Assembly (NCBI RefSeq): GCF_027568575.1
Contig: NZ_JANUVP010000019.1
Strand: one strand, 5' to 3'
Length of the DNA: 64,000 nt
Origin: Caldifermentibacillus hisashii
GTDB lineage: Bacteria; Bacillota; Bacilli; Bacillales; Caldibacillaceae
Numbering within the stretch: position 1 is the stretch's first letter; each line of letters begins with the position of its first letter. The notes below the pieces were generated by a model, which was not told the origin of the DNA, made no database searches, and saw nothing but the letters and a program-made list of their open reading frames with translations. Positions 16,764 through 25,217 of this stretch are shown here, piece after piece. Position numbers and translations under genes: made by a program.

Positions 16764-17663
16764 TTGCGGTCAGTATTAACAAAGGTAAAAAAAGTCGTTA
16801 GCTATATCATTATTATTTTATCGTTTATTACAGGAATCGCTGCGACGGCAACAGCCGAATGGGATGATCTCTTTATAAACATCTTTTTATATTTATTATT
16901 TGGCGGATTGCCTTTTACAATCGGAATCATTATGCTTGAAGGATTAAAAGAAGGAAAGGAGAATGCGTGGGGAAAATTTCGTTTTTATACGGGAATTTCT
17001 TTTTTAGCACCAATTCTATTAAAAATTATTGTGTATTTCAATGATAAAAACACAAACAGGATTTCTACCCCAACTGATATTTACATTACCAATTATCAAG
17101 ATTTTATCGGCTTAATTATCATTTTTACCGGATTTTATGCGTTTTGTCTGTTTATAGTGATTTATATCGTTGGGTTTAAGGTTGAAAAGGAATTGTATAT
17201 TTCACTGGTCGTAGCTTTTTTGATTAGTGCCGGATTATCGATTTATGGAAAGAATGATTATTATGCGATTAGGGAAGAAGGATTGTTTTTATCGTCAAAG
17301 GAGGAACAAATTGCCATCCCGTGGGAAGACGTAGAAAGCGTCCGAATCGAAGCAGCCCTTGTTTCGGATATTGGGAAATATTCTTCACAGGATTTTGAAT
17401 GGGAGTTTATTTTTTATTTAAAGGAGCATGAGCCGGTGAAATTTAGCGGATTTGGATACGATGAGCCCAGTCTGACATACTCCCACCAAATTAAGAATGT
17501 TATTATGGAAAATAAAATATCTATGTCTATTGATTCCATAAGTGAAAAAGAATGGGAATTTTTGGAAGTGGACATGGAAGATGATGAAATAAAACCGGAC
17601 GACTTTTATAAATTGTTTCAATATAATCCGGAAACAAATGAATACTATGATATAAACTATTAA
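16764..17663 (+). CDS. Unknown multi-pass membrane protein
   Basis: The 299-residue product starts at a TTG with GGGGGAG 7 nt upstream. It has about five or six hydrophobic helices (from about residue 12, 37, 75, 112 and 142) and a C-terminal soluble domain of about 130 residues containing REEGLFLSSKEEQIAIPWED. That phrase is like the EEGI...I.W.dI of PH-like membrane-associated domains. The tail is acidic. It lies 72 bp downstream of the previous gene and is closed by a good terminator, so it may be the third gene of that unit. Function not known. Confidence 0.65.
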   Translation: MRSVLTKVKKVVSYIIIILSFITGIAATATAEWDDLFINIFLYLLFGGLPFTIGIIMLEGLKEGKENAWGKFRFYTGISFLAPILLKIIVYFNDKNTNRISTPTDIYITNYQDFIGLIIIFTGFYAFCLFIVIYIVGFKVEKELYISLVVAFLISAGLSIYGKNDYYAIREEGLFLSSKEEQIAIPWEDVESVRIEAALVSDIGKYSSQDFEWEFIFYLKEHEPVKFSGFGYDEPSLTYSHQIKNVIMENKISMSIDSISEKEWEFLEVDMEDDEIKPDDFYKLFQYNPETNEYYDINY

Positions 17664-17677
17664 AAACATAGAATTAT

Positions 17678-17715
17678 AGCATGTGAATGTATTTCTTGTA
17701 CTTCACATGCTTTGT
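17678..17715 (+). terminator. Terminator
   Basis: AGCATGTGAA and TTCACATGCT form a 10-bp stem followed by TTGTT. It ends the three-gene envelope cluster. Confidence 0.65.
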
Positions 17716-17764
17716 TCACATTCGTGATAAATTTTGCGCAAAACCATTTAAGTCCAAATTAGCC

Positions 17765-17847
17765 TATATGTTTAAAAAGTAAGGTTGAGTAGTTAAAATG
17801 AGAAATTTGAATTTACGTCCTAATTATCATTATATGTTTAAAAAGTA
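17765..17847. promoter_or_regulatory. Pair of 17-nt direct repeats upstream of pit
   Basis: TATATGTTTAAAAAGTA occurs twice, 66 bp apart, in the 300-bp gene-free leader of the phosphate transporter gene. An exact 17-nt repeat in AT-rich DNA is unlikely by chance. Regulation by PhoP or another factor is possible, but the spacing is not the usual Pho box. Confidence 0.45.
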
Positions 17848-18014
17848 TTAAAACATATTTTTTCAAACTGATGTATAATTGAAAAGGGCATCGGTGAAAT
17901 TTTGATTTATCGTTTAAAAAATATACAATAATAATGTGAAAGCAGTCACAATTATGAACAAATTTTCAAAAAACGATGTGCTCAATACAAATCGTAATTA
18001 TAGTAGGTGAGAAA

Positions 18015-19067
18015 ATGTCTTTATCATTCCCAGATTTTATAACAATGATTACTAGTAATCCGATTATGCTTGTGACAGTTCTTTTGACATTAGGTGTCGT
18101 TCTTGTAAACGGGTGGACGGATGCCCCAAATGCAATCGCTACATGTGTTTCAACACGTTGCATGAGTGTTCGTCAGGCGATTATTATGGCAGCCTTAATG
18201 AATTTTTTTGGTGTAACCGTAATGACTGTTTTTAATGCAACCGTTGCTGAAACGATCTATAATATGGTCGATTTTAGCGGTGATGCCCACAATAGTATTG
18301 TCGCTTTATGTGCAGCCATGGTGGCCATTGTTTTATGGGCTACGGGTGCTTGGTATTTTGGAATTCCAACCAGTGAGAGTCATGCTTTAATTGCCGGTTT
18401 AACCGGTGCTGCCATTGCACTTCAGGGTGGTTTAGCAGGAGTAAATGGACATGAATGGATGAAGGTTATTTACGGGCTCGTGATTTCAACTGTAATGGGA
18501 TTCGGACTTGGATTTTTTATTGTAAAAATAATCAATCGTTTATTTAAAAATGTTCCGTTAAGTAAATCAGCAAATTTTTTTCAATATGGAGAAATATTTG
18601 CCGGTGCCGGAATGGCTTTTATGCATGGTGCACAAGATGGTCAAAAATTTATTGGTGTTTTTCTATTTGGTGTTTTTCTCTCACAAGGTGTTACAGAAGC
18701 TACCGTGTTTACGATTCCATTATGGGTGATGTTAGTTATCAGTGTGGTAATCACATTAGGGACCAGCATCGGGGGTTATCGTATCATCAAATCGGTTGGA
18801 ATGAGCATGGTGAAACTGCGAAAACATGAAGGATTTGCCTCAGACCTGGCCGGTGTCATTTCACTTTTAACTGCCTCTATTTTTGGTTTGCCCGTCAGTA
18901 CTACTCATACAAAAACAACAGCTATTATGGGTGTCGGCGCCTCTAAGCGCATTAGAAATGTGAACTGGGATGTTGCAAAAGAAATGATATGGGCTTGGAT
19001 TTTAACTTTCCCGGGATGTGGAATCATCGGTTACTTTATGGCAAAATTGTTTATGCAAATATTTTGA
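18015..19067 (+). CDS. pit: Low-affinity inorganic phosphate transporter (PiT family)
   Basis: This 350-residue, cation-coupled phosphate permease in the membrane has the two PiT signature copies: VLVNGWTDAPNAIATCVSTR in the first helix pair and MAFMHGAQDGQKFIGVF, with GIPTSESHALIAGLTGAA and GLPVSTTHTKTTAIMGVG as the two ligand-binding loops. The GxPxSxxH-type loops are intact, so the protein is probably active. The ATG follows AGTAGGTGAG; longer in-frame starts have no site. No PhoU-like partner gene lies beside it, which differs from many Bacillus loci. Confidence 0.9.
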   Translation: MSLSFPDFITMITSNPIMLVTVLLTLGVVLVNGWTDAPNAIATCVSTRCMSVRQAIIMAALMNFFGVTVMTVFNATVAETIYNMVDFSGDAHNSIVALCAAMVAIVLWATGAWYFGIPTSESHALIAGLTGAAIALQGGLAGVNGHEWMKVIYGLVISTVMGFGLGFFIVKIINRLFKNVPLSKSANFFQYGEIFAGAGMAFMHGAQDGQKFIGVFLFGVFLSQGVTEATVFTIPLWVMLVISVVITLGTSIGGYRIIKSVGMSMVKLRKHEGFASDLAGVISLLTASIFGLPVSTTHTKTTAIMGVGASKRIRNVNWDVAKEMIWAWILTFPGCGIIGYFMAKLFMQIF

Positions 19068-19156
19068 CAAATGATTTATCGCATTTGGGTTTAGAAAGTG
19101 ACTGGAAGATCATACAGCAGATGTGTTCAACTCGATTTGCCTCGTAAAAAAGCGAA

Positions 19157-19205
19157 ATATAAAAAAAGCCAATACCTTGAGTGTTTCAAAGCATTGACTT
19201 TAGTA
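19157..19205 (-). terminator. Terminator of tRNA-Leu
   Basis: On the minus strand GTCAATGCTTTGA pairs, with some G-U, with TCAAGGTATTGGC and is followed by TTTTTTTATA. Confidence 0.75.
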
Positions 19206-19221
19206 GTTTTCCAAAAATAAA

Positions 19222-19305
19222 TGCGGATAGGGAGACTCGAACTCCCACGCCGGTTAAGGCATATGAACCTGAATCATACGTGTCTGCCAATTCCACCATA
19301 TCCGC
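19222..19305 (-). tRNA. tRNA-Leu (anticodon CAG)
   Basis: Acceptor arms GCGGATA/TATCCGC and the T-arm GGGAGTTCGAGTCTCCC are clear. The anticodon arm TATGA-TTCAGGT-TCATA places CAG at positions 34–36. The variable arm is long, as in class II tRNAs, which supports leucine. CCA is not encoded. It reads CTG codons. It stands alone with its own terminator rather than in a cluster. Confidence 0.92.
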
Positions 19306-19513
19306 AAAATCAAAAAATCTAAAACATCAACGACAAAGACAGAAACAACGAACAAAATTTATTATATATCTAAGGAAAGGAATTTTCAAGTACCGAAAAA
19401 TGCCAAATTGTCGATCTCGCTTGTCCGTGTTGGGTACGTTTCAATGTTTTCCTACGACCTTGAAAAATATTTTTCCCTTCCAGAAAGATGATCGTCTTAT
19501 CATTTTAATAAAA

Positions 19514-19552
19514 GGTTCCAAGGAAGAGACCGGGTACCCGATCCCTTGGTTC
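19514..19552 (-). terminator. Probable terminator of the HAD gene
   Basis: On the minus strand CCAAGG and CCTTGG enclose a palindromic CGGGTACCCG and are followed by AACCTTTTATT. Between here and the tRNA about 200 bases show nothing. Confidence 0.45.
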
Positions 19553-19554
19553 AA

Positions 19555-20130
19555 TTACATTGATAAGCCTTCTAAAACTTGAGGAAAATTTTTGTATGAT
19601 GATAAATGAAAGTCGGCTTCTTCATTTTCATTTTGAAATAAACAAGTTGGAATACCCAATTCTTTTGCCGGTATAATGTCCAATGCCCGATCCCCAATAA
19701 CGAGGTCAATTCCGTACTTGTCATGAACGTAGGCATAGGATGCGACATGGGGTTTGCGTGGAAAGCCATCTTCCTCAGGGCAAACAATTTCTTGGAAGTA
19801 ATGATCCATTTTCCAATGTTTTAATAGGCGTAAAGTAGATTTTCTAAATCGATGGGTAACAATGATATTTTTATCTGCCATTTTTAAAACATCTTCCACA
19901 AAAGGAAACGGTTTTTTGTCCTCATCTTTAAACTGTAAATCAATTTTTTGATATTCTTGCCGTTTGTCTTCGGAAATTCCGTAATGTTTGAAAGCTTGTT
20001 TGGAATCTTTTTTTAACCAGCGGATAAGTTCATCCTCATTGATTTGCTTTCCGGCGAGTTTTTGAAAAGAAGCCATTAATTTCGGGTATGTATCAAATAA
20101 AGTTCCGTCTAAATCCCATAATATATTCAC
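19555..20130 (-). CDS. HAD-superfamily phosphatase
   Basis: This 191-residue protein has a GTG start behind GGAGG with 7-nt spacing. HAD motif I is NILWDLDGTLFDT, motif II is the threonine of NIIVTHRFRKST, the motif III lysine lies in PRKPHVASYAYV, and motif IV is DLVIGDRALDII. The helical cap (about residues 15–85) makes it subfamily I, close to phosphoglycolate phosphatase or beta-phosphoglucomutase types. Substrate is not predictable; sugar phosphates or nucleotides are usual. Monocistronic. Confidence 0.85.
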   Translation of the reverse strand: MNILWDLDGTLFDTYPKLMASFQKLAGKQINEDELIRWLKKDSKQAFKHYGISEDKRQEYQKIDLQFKDEDKKPFPFVEDVLKMADKNIIVTHRFRKSTLRLLKHWKMDHYFQEIVCPEEDGFPRKPHVASYAYVHDKYGIDLVIGDRALDIIPAKELGIPTCLFQNENEEADFHLSSYKNFPQVLEGLSM

Positions 20131-20169
20131 CGAGTTACCTCCGAGTTGATTTAAATAATGTTTTCCCAT

Positions 20170-20314
20170 ATGTTTATTGTAAGCAAATCCATAGTTTTCG
20201 ACAAGTGGATGAGGAATGCCTGCATGGATATTGATTTTCCTTTGTTGAAATGAAGAAGCCTGATGCTTAAACGAAATCAGTGGAGGATAGCGCTTCCCCC
20301 ACTGAAGTGCCCCT
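20170..20314 (-). other. Short intergenic with hairpin after the chemoreceptor
   Basis: On the minus strand CAGTGG...CCACTG forms a stem near 20277–20303 with a poor T-tract; it may be the terminator of the chemoreceptor fusion. Confidence 0.35.
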
Positions 20315-22375
20315 TTATTTCGATATAGCGTTAATGTTTGTTTTATTAATTATAAACGTGCTTAACAGGTCATTTTCCTTAATATGTTTTCCGGCTTCCA
20401 GATCAAAAATTTTCTTAACAGCTAATTCCGCAAATAGTCTTTGTCTTTGGGAGACAACGGCATCGAGAACACCTTGTTTGATCGCTTGTAAATTGACCGG
20501 ATTGTCATCAAAACCGATAAATTTTTTATTTGAAATGTCATGTTTTTCGGCATAAAGCATAGCGACTGTTCCAAAATCACTGTCAACCCCTGCAGCAAGG
20601 TCGAAACCACCGCATGTTTTAACGATTTTCTCGAAATCCTTCACCCGCTCTTGATTATCGAAGAAACCGGATTGCTCACCAACAACTTTAATATTAGGGT
20701 ATTTTGCTAAAACATCGTATACACCTTTCACCCGTAATTTTAAATTTTCCTGATTGATGTTGGTTGCACTCAAAATAACCTTACCACTTCCGCCAAGTTG
20801 TTTGACAATCAAATTCGCTAAGTTTTTCCCTGCTTCATAATTGTCGGTACCGATAAAGCTAATTCGTTTACTGTTAGGGATATCTGCATCCACACAAATG
20901 GTTTTAATTTGCTCACGATACAAATCATCAATAACAGGTGCAAGGCTTTTTTGCTCGGAAGGTATGATAATTAAATAATCCAATCCTTCCTTTTTTACAT
21001 CATTAATCATTTGAATTTGCTCCGACTTATCAAAGCGATTCATGAATTTAGCGGTAAAATGAAAACCGTATTTCTTCGCTGCTTTTTCTCCGTTTTCTAT
21101 CATCAGTTCCGTAAAAGGATGCCCCTTTTGCAAATTGCTGATAAAAGCAATTTTTTTAGTAGTTTTTGTTCTTTTGTCAACCCGATAATTATGAATGGAT
21201 TTCTCAACTTCTACCACTACTTGTTGTAATTGTTTCGATAAGTCTAGTAAAATTTCATTGGATTGTTTTTGCTGCATGCTTAAGGTGGCAGCTTCTTGCG
21301 TTGAAGCGGCGGATTGTTGGGCGATGGCGGCAATACTATTAATCGCATCAATTAAGTTATCTTTCGTGTCATTTAACACATTCATATGTCCACGAATATT
21401 ATTTTGGTCATTGATTAAATCAAGTACATTTGTATCAAATTGATCAAAGACTTGATTGACTTCTTCAAACGATTGCTGTTGAATTTCAAACTTTTGATTA
21501 GTCGATTCAACCGATTGAATAATTGCATTGATTTTTTCCTTTAAGTTATCCAATATTTTACCAATTTCTGAAGCTGAATTGTAGCTTTGATCCGATAGTT
21601 TCCTGATTTCGCTGGAGACGACAGAAAAACCTCTTCCAGCTTCACCGGCTCTTGCAGCTTCAATTTGCGCATTCAAGGATAATAAGTTCGTTTGTGAAGC
21701 GATATCAGTAATAACAGCAGTAATTGTGTTAATTTGTGAAAGACTGTCTTTTAACAGTTCGATCGTTTCAAAAACTTGATTAATTTCTTCCTTTGTACTG
21801 TTTCCGGATTCGATTGTTTTTTCCAGACTAAGATTTCCTTGTTCTGTTAATTTTTGTAAAATATTAATCCGGTTTTGCATCGTATCAACTGCTTGTAACA
21901 CATTTTGAAATCTTGTTGCCAATTCTGTTGTCATTTTACTGCCTTTTTCAGCATCTTCCGCTTGTTGCTGGGCCCCTTGAGATACGGTGAGATTAACTTC
22001 CGCCATTAAATTGGATTGTTTCGTTGAGTCACTTGCTGTATCAATAACCACATCGGTTAGTTTTTGAATTTCCTCGATCGATTCTTGAAAATCACGAATC
22101 GTTTTCGTAAACACATCCAAAATATATGACAAATGATGGTTATTCATAGGTTCAAGATTTTTCTTATTCTGATCCTGTAAATCTCCTTCTTTAATAAATT
22201 CAGCTAATATTTTTGAATGGTCTTGTTTACGTGATTGAAGAAGATAAATGAGGATAACGCCAATGATTCCTAATGATAATAAAATATTTCCCGCTATAGG
22301 GTAAAATAGTTGTAGGATAAGAGCAACTATTAAAACAATAGTTAAAGCCAACAGTTGTTTTTTTATGGATGTCAC
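20315..22375 (-). CDS. Chemoreceptor fused to cytoplasmic sugar-binding domain
   Basis: I prefer the GTG start (AAGGAG 9 nt upstream), giving 686 aa. Two adjacent membrane helices (about residues 8–55) with almost no loop leave the rest in the cytoplasm. An MCP signalling domain follows, with the hairpin tip IASQTNLLSLNAQIEAARAG then EAGRGFSVVSSEIRKL. From about residue 410 there is a periplasmic-binding/LacI-type sugar-binding domain (KKIAFISNLQKGHPFTELM, DYLIIIPSEQ, SFIGTDNYEAGKNLANLI, FIGFDDNPVNLQAIKQG). Such a binding domain is normally outside the cell or in a repressor; here it should read internal sugar. It diverges from the LytTR system. A promoter with a cre-like site precedes it. 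Confidence 0.82.
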   Translation of the reverse strand: MTSIKKQLLALTIVLIVALILQLFYPIAGNILLSLGIIGVILIYLLQSRKQDHSKILAEFIKEGDLQDQNKKNLEPMNNHHLSYILDVFTKTIRDFQESIEEIQKLTDVVIDTASDSTKQSNLMAEVNLTVSQGAQQQAEDAEKGSKMTTELATRFQNVLQAVDTMQNRINILQKLTEQGNLSLEKTIESGNSTKEEINQVFETIELLKDSLSQINTITAVITDIASQTNLLSLNAQIEAARAGEAGRGFSVVSSEIRKLSDQSYNSASEIGKILDNLKEKINAIIQSVESTNQKFEIQQQSFEEVNQVFDQFDTNVLDLINDQNNIRGHMNVLNDTKDNLIDAINSIAAIAQQSAASTQEAATLSMQQKQSNEILLDLSKQLQQVVVEVEKSIHNYRVDKRTKTTKKIAFISNLQKGHPFTELMIENGEKAAKKYGFHFTAKFMNRFDKSEQIQMINDVKKEGLDYLIIIPSEQKSLAPVIDDLYREQIKTICVDADIPNSKRISFIGTDNYEAGKNLANLIVKQLGGSGKVILSATNINQENLKLRVKGVYDVLAKYPNIKVVGEQSGFFDNQERVKDFEKIVKTCGGFDLAAGVDSDFGTVAMLYAEKHDISNKKFIGFDDNPVNLQAIKQGVLDAVVSQRQRLFAELAVKKIFDLEAGKHIKENDLLSTFIINKTNINAISK

Positions 22376-22423
22376 ATAGACCAACTCCTTGAAATGTTTA
22401 ATCAATAATGTAAAGCTATTTTT

Positions 22424-22486
22424 GCGAAGCGCTTTCAAATCACTATAAGCATATATTACCATATTTATTTCTTTATAAGGTGACAA
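22424..22486 (-). promoter_or_regulatory. Promoter and cre-like site of the chemoreceptor fusion
   Basis: On the minus strand TTGTCA, a 17-nt spacer and TATGGT form a moderate sigma-A promoter. Just downstream of the expected start, TGAAAGCGCTTCGC matches the left half and core of a CcpA cre (TGWAARCGYTWNCW) with two mismatches at the right end. Placement after the promoter suits catabolite repression by roadblock. Confidence 0.45.
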
Positions 22487-22826
22487 TTTCTAACATATTT
22501 TTTGCATTTTCTGGAATTGTAAAAATCATCAATACTGTTTTATCTATGTAAATGGGGCAATTTCCGAAAATCTATCTATTTTGTCGGCGAGACCACCCAC
22601 ACGTCTTTAGGATGCGATACCCAATTAAAATTTTGCAATACTAGATTTGGCGTAACTAGAATCATTATAGTAGGCCGTTTGTATTAAAAATGACGGTGTG
22701 CTATAGTTACATTAAAAAAGAAATTTTCCTTATTTATTTTTGGTGAGTATTGAAAAGGCTTGCTATTTTTGTCACTTCCGTTAAATTGAAATGTCCATCC
22801 GAAACTAAAGTGAGAGGGAGTTAGGA
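22487..22826. other. Gene-free divergent control region
   Basis: 340 bases separate the chemoreceptor fusion from the LytTR regulator. TTGCTA, 16 nt, TAAATT about 40 bp before the regulator is a candidate promoter. No ACAGTTT-type LytTR repeat pair is seen here, so the regulator gene is probably not autoregulated by the same sites. Confidence 0.4.
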
Positions 22827-23537
22827 ATGATACGGATTGCCATCGTTGAGGATGATCATAATTATAAAGAACAGTTAATTGACTTTCTTCATAAGTTTAA
22901 ACAAGAACAAGGTGAAACAATTTCAATTGAAACTTATAATGATGGAGATGAAATCGTTGAAAACTATCATGCCCAATATGACATCATTTTAATGGATGTA
23001 CAAATGCAATTTATGGACGGGATGTCAGCGGCAGAGGAAATAAGAAAAATAGATTCCGAAGTTGTTATCATTTTTATCACGAATTTGGCCCAATATGCGA
23101 TTAAAGGGTATGCTGTGGACGCTTTGGACTATATTTTAAAACCGATTTCCTATTTTCAGTTTTCACAACGATTAACTCGGGCGATTGAGCGAATGAAAAA
23201 AAGAGAAGCCCAATTTATTACTGTACGAATCAAAGGAGGAGTACGGCGATTTCAAGTTTCTGATATTTATTATATTGAAAGCTTTGGACATCAATTAATC
23301 TTTTATACAAAAGAAGGCGAGTTCACCTCATCCGGAACGATGAAAGATTTAGAAAAGGAATTGGCTGACTTTCATTTCTTTCGGGGCAATAAAGGTTATT
23401 TAATAAACTTAGCTCATGTTGAAGGAATGAATGAAAACTGTGCCGTTGTTAGAGGGAAGGATCTTTTGATCAGCCGTCCAAGAAGGAAAGCATTCATGGA
23501 AGCGTTAGCTAATTATTGGGGCGAGGTGATTAAATGA
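22827..23537 (+). CDS. LytTR-family response regulator
   Basis: This 236-residue protein has a receiver domain (residues 1–120: IVEDD acidic pocket, DIILMDVQMQFMDGM phospho-Asp near 54, FITN, LKP lysine) and a C-terminal LytTR DNA-binding domain (about 135–234: ITVRIKGGVRRFQVSDIYYI, ESFGHQL, FFRGNKGYLINLAHVEGM, ISRPRRKAFMEAL). AgrA-type proteins of this class bind two 9-bp direct repeats with centres 21 bp apart. Exactly that geometry is seen upstream of the two downstream units. The end overlaps the kinase gene by 4 bp (ATGA). GAGAGGGAG precedes the ATG. Confidence 0.93.
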   Translation: MIRIAIVEDDHNYKEQLIDFLHKFKQEQGETISIETYNDGDEIVENYHAQYDIILMDVQMQFMDGMSAAEEIRKIDSEVVIIFITNLAQYAIKGYAVDALDYILKPISYFQFSQRLTRAIERMKKREAQFITVRIKGGVRRFQVSDIYYIESFGHQLIFYTKEGEFTSSGTMKDLEKELADFHFFRGNKGYLINLAHVEGMNENCAVVRGKDLLISRPRRKAFMEALANYWGEVIK

Positions 23538-24856
23538 CTAATGTCATTCCGGATATACCGAGAATCTATACAGCCTTGGCCGAATGGATGGCCTGCCTCA
23601 TTTATATCTCATTATTAAAAAAGCGATTAACCGGTTGGAAACTGATAACATTTTCCGTTTGTACACTATTCATCCAATCTATTTTTTTAGTTATAACGAG
23701 AGATTTACCGATTGTTTTTTGGATTCCGTGTATGATCATGGCAATCGGTATGATGCTTTTTTTCATTTTTTTTAGTTGTGATATTACGATTTTTGAAGCA
23801 GGTTATTTTAGCGTAAGAGCATTTGTCGCTGCAGAACTGATTGCTTCTTTGGAATGGCAAGTGCATTTCTTTTTTTGGAATGCAGAAAAAGCGACTTTGC
23901 CAATGGAATTACTATTATTATTTGCCATCTATGGAGTAGCATTTTTATTCATTTGGTTTCTGGAAAAACGTCAAGTTCCGATTGATGGAAAATTAAATAT
24001 AAGACTGCACGAATTATGGTCAACGGTTGTGATCGGGGCGGCCGTCTTTGCCATGAGTAATTTAAGTTTCATAACGACGAGAACACCGTTTAGTGGGCAA
24101 TATGCGCAAGAAATCTTTAACATTCGTACATTGGTAGATTTAGGTGGATTTGCCATTCTTTACGCTTACCATATTCAATTAAATGAATTACGCGTCAGAC
24201 ATGAATTAAAAGCAGTGCAAAATATTTTGCAAAATCAGTTTGTTCAATATCAACAATCAAAAGAAAGTATTGAAATGATCAATTTTAAATACCACGACTT
24301 AAAAAACCAAATTATTGCGCTTAAAGCAGAAAAAGATGCAGATAAGCGCAATGAGTTTTTAACAAAAATGGAGAATGACATTAAGCTGTACGAGGCACAA
24401 AATAAAACGGGGAATCATGTATTAGATACATTGTTAACCAGTAAAAATATGAATTGTATGAAAAACGGGATTACGCTAACCTGTGTAGCAGACGGAACAT
24501 TACTGAATTTCATGGATGTCGTCGATATTTGTACGATTTTCGGAAATGCGCTCGATAATGCAATTGAATACGAACAAAAAATAGCTGATAAAGAAAAACG
24601 ATTAATCCATGTTTCTGTTTTTGCACAAAAGGGATTTTTGATGATTCGTATTGAAAATTATTTCGAAGGCGAGCTCAAGCTTGAAGGGGACTTGCCGGTC
24701 ACGACAAAAAAGGATACGTTTAATCATGGTTACGGGCTGAAAAGTATTCGCTATGCGGTTCAGAAGTATGGCGGTGTCGTTAGTGTAGATCAAAAAGATC
24801 ATTGGTTTGAACTAAAGATCCTCATACCTTTGAAAAACGAAAAATCGGATCTTTGA
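23534..24856 (+). CDS. AgrC/GHKL-type sensor histidine kinase
   Basis: The 440-residue kinase has six or so membrane helices in residues 10–215, as in AgrC/ComD peptide sensors. A coiled linker follows. The dimerisation box INFKYHDLKNQIIAL carries the phosphorylated histidine, and the GHKL ATPase domain shows FGNALDNAIEYEQK (N box) and HGYGLKSIRYAVQKYGG (G box). The signal is unknown: there is no AgrB/AgrD pair nearby and no convincing peptide gene. It is coupled to the regulator by an ATGA overlap and closed by a terminator. A damaged copy of its last codons reappears before the first GH3 gene. Confidence 0.92.
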   Translation: MTNVIPDIPRIYTALAEWMACLIYISLLKKRLTGWKLITFSVCTLFIQSIFLVITRDLPIVFWIPCMIMAIGMMLFFIFFSCDITIFEAGYFSVRAFVAAELIASLEWQVHFFFWNAEKATLPMELLLLFAIYGVAFLFIWFLEKRQVPIDGKLNIRLHELWSTVVIGAAVFAMSNLSFITTRTPFSGQYAQEIFNIRTLVDLGGFAILYAYHIQLNELRVRHELKAVQNILQNQFVQYQQSKESIEMINFKYHDLKNQIIALKAEKDADKRNEFLTKMENDIKLYEAQNKTGNHVLDTLLTSKNMNCMKNGITLTCVADGTLLNFMDVVDICTIFGNALDNAIEYEQKIADKEKRLIHVSVFAQKGFLMIRIENYFEGELKLEGDLPVTTKKDTFNHGYGLKSIRYAVQKYGGVVSVDQKDHWFELKILIPLKNEKSDL

Positions 24857-24868
24857 AAGAATTTTCAT

Positions 24869-24909
24869 GGCTTGGATAAGACTCAGTGTCAATCCAGGCC
24901 TTTTCTATT
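24869..24909 (+). terminator. Terminator of the two-component operon
   Basis: GGCTTGGAT pairs with AATCCAGGCC and is followed by TTTTCTATTT. The same structure recurs at 27109. Confidence 0.8.
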
Positions 24910-24974
24910 TAAAAAGGCTCTTTTATCGTCCAGCAGCATTCGGTCAAGATTTTTTCAAAAAAGGAAATGCAATA

Positions 24975-25008
24975 ACAGTTTGTGCAAAAAAATGAACAGT
25001 TTATGCAA
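24975..25008 (+). promoter_or_regulatory. LytTR-type direct repeats upstream of the chemoreceptor gene
   Basis: ACAGTTTGTGCAA and ACAGTTTATGCAA are spaced 21 bp start to start, the hallmark of AgrA/LytTR sites. The best matched regulator is the LytTR gene 1.5 kb upstream. The -10 may be the CATGAT/GATAAC region about 25 nt further on. About 210 bp separate the site from the start codon, so the leader is long; 24910–25217 holds no gene I can support. Confidence 0.75.
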
Positions 25009-25217
25009 CGTATTTTTACAAACAAAATAACATGATAACATTTGACTATGTTTTAATGTCGGCAATAGTTGCGGCTATCCTAATCAGACCGGATAAGCTT
25101 AATAGAAACGAACTACTTTCCAATTAATTTCCAGCTATATAAAATGGGACTTCTATCTCTATGCTGAATCCTTTAGGTCATATTGTCCTTAAATTAAATA
25201 TTTGGAGGTAATTATCA

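Noticed and set aside
19181..19582. 133-codon plus-strand frame
   Set aside because: It runs antisense through tRNA-Leu and its terminator; no ribosome binding site.
25056..25127. 23-codon frame (MSAIVAAILIRPDKLNRNEL) in the leader of the chemoreceptor gene as a possible peptide signal
   Set aside because: No ribosome binding site and no counterpart in the matching leader at 27250–27460.
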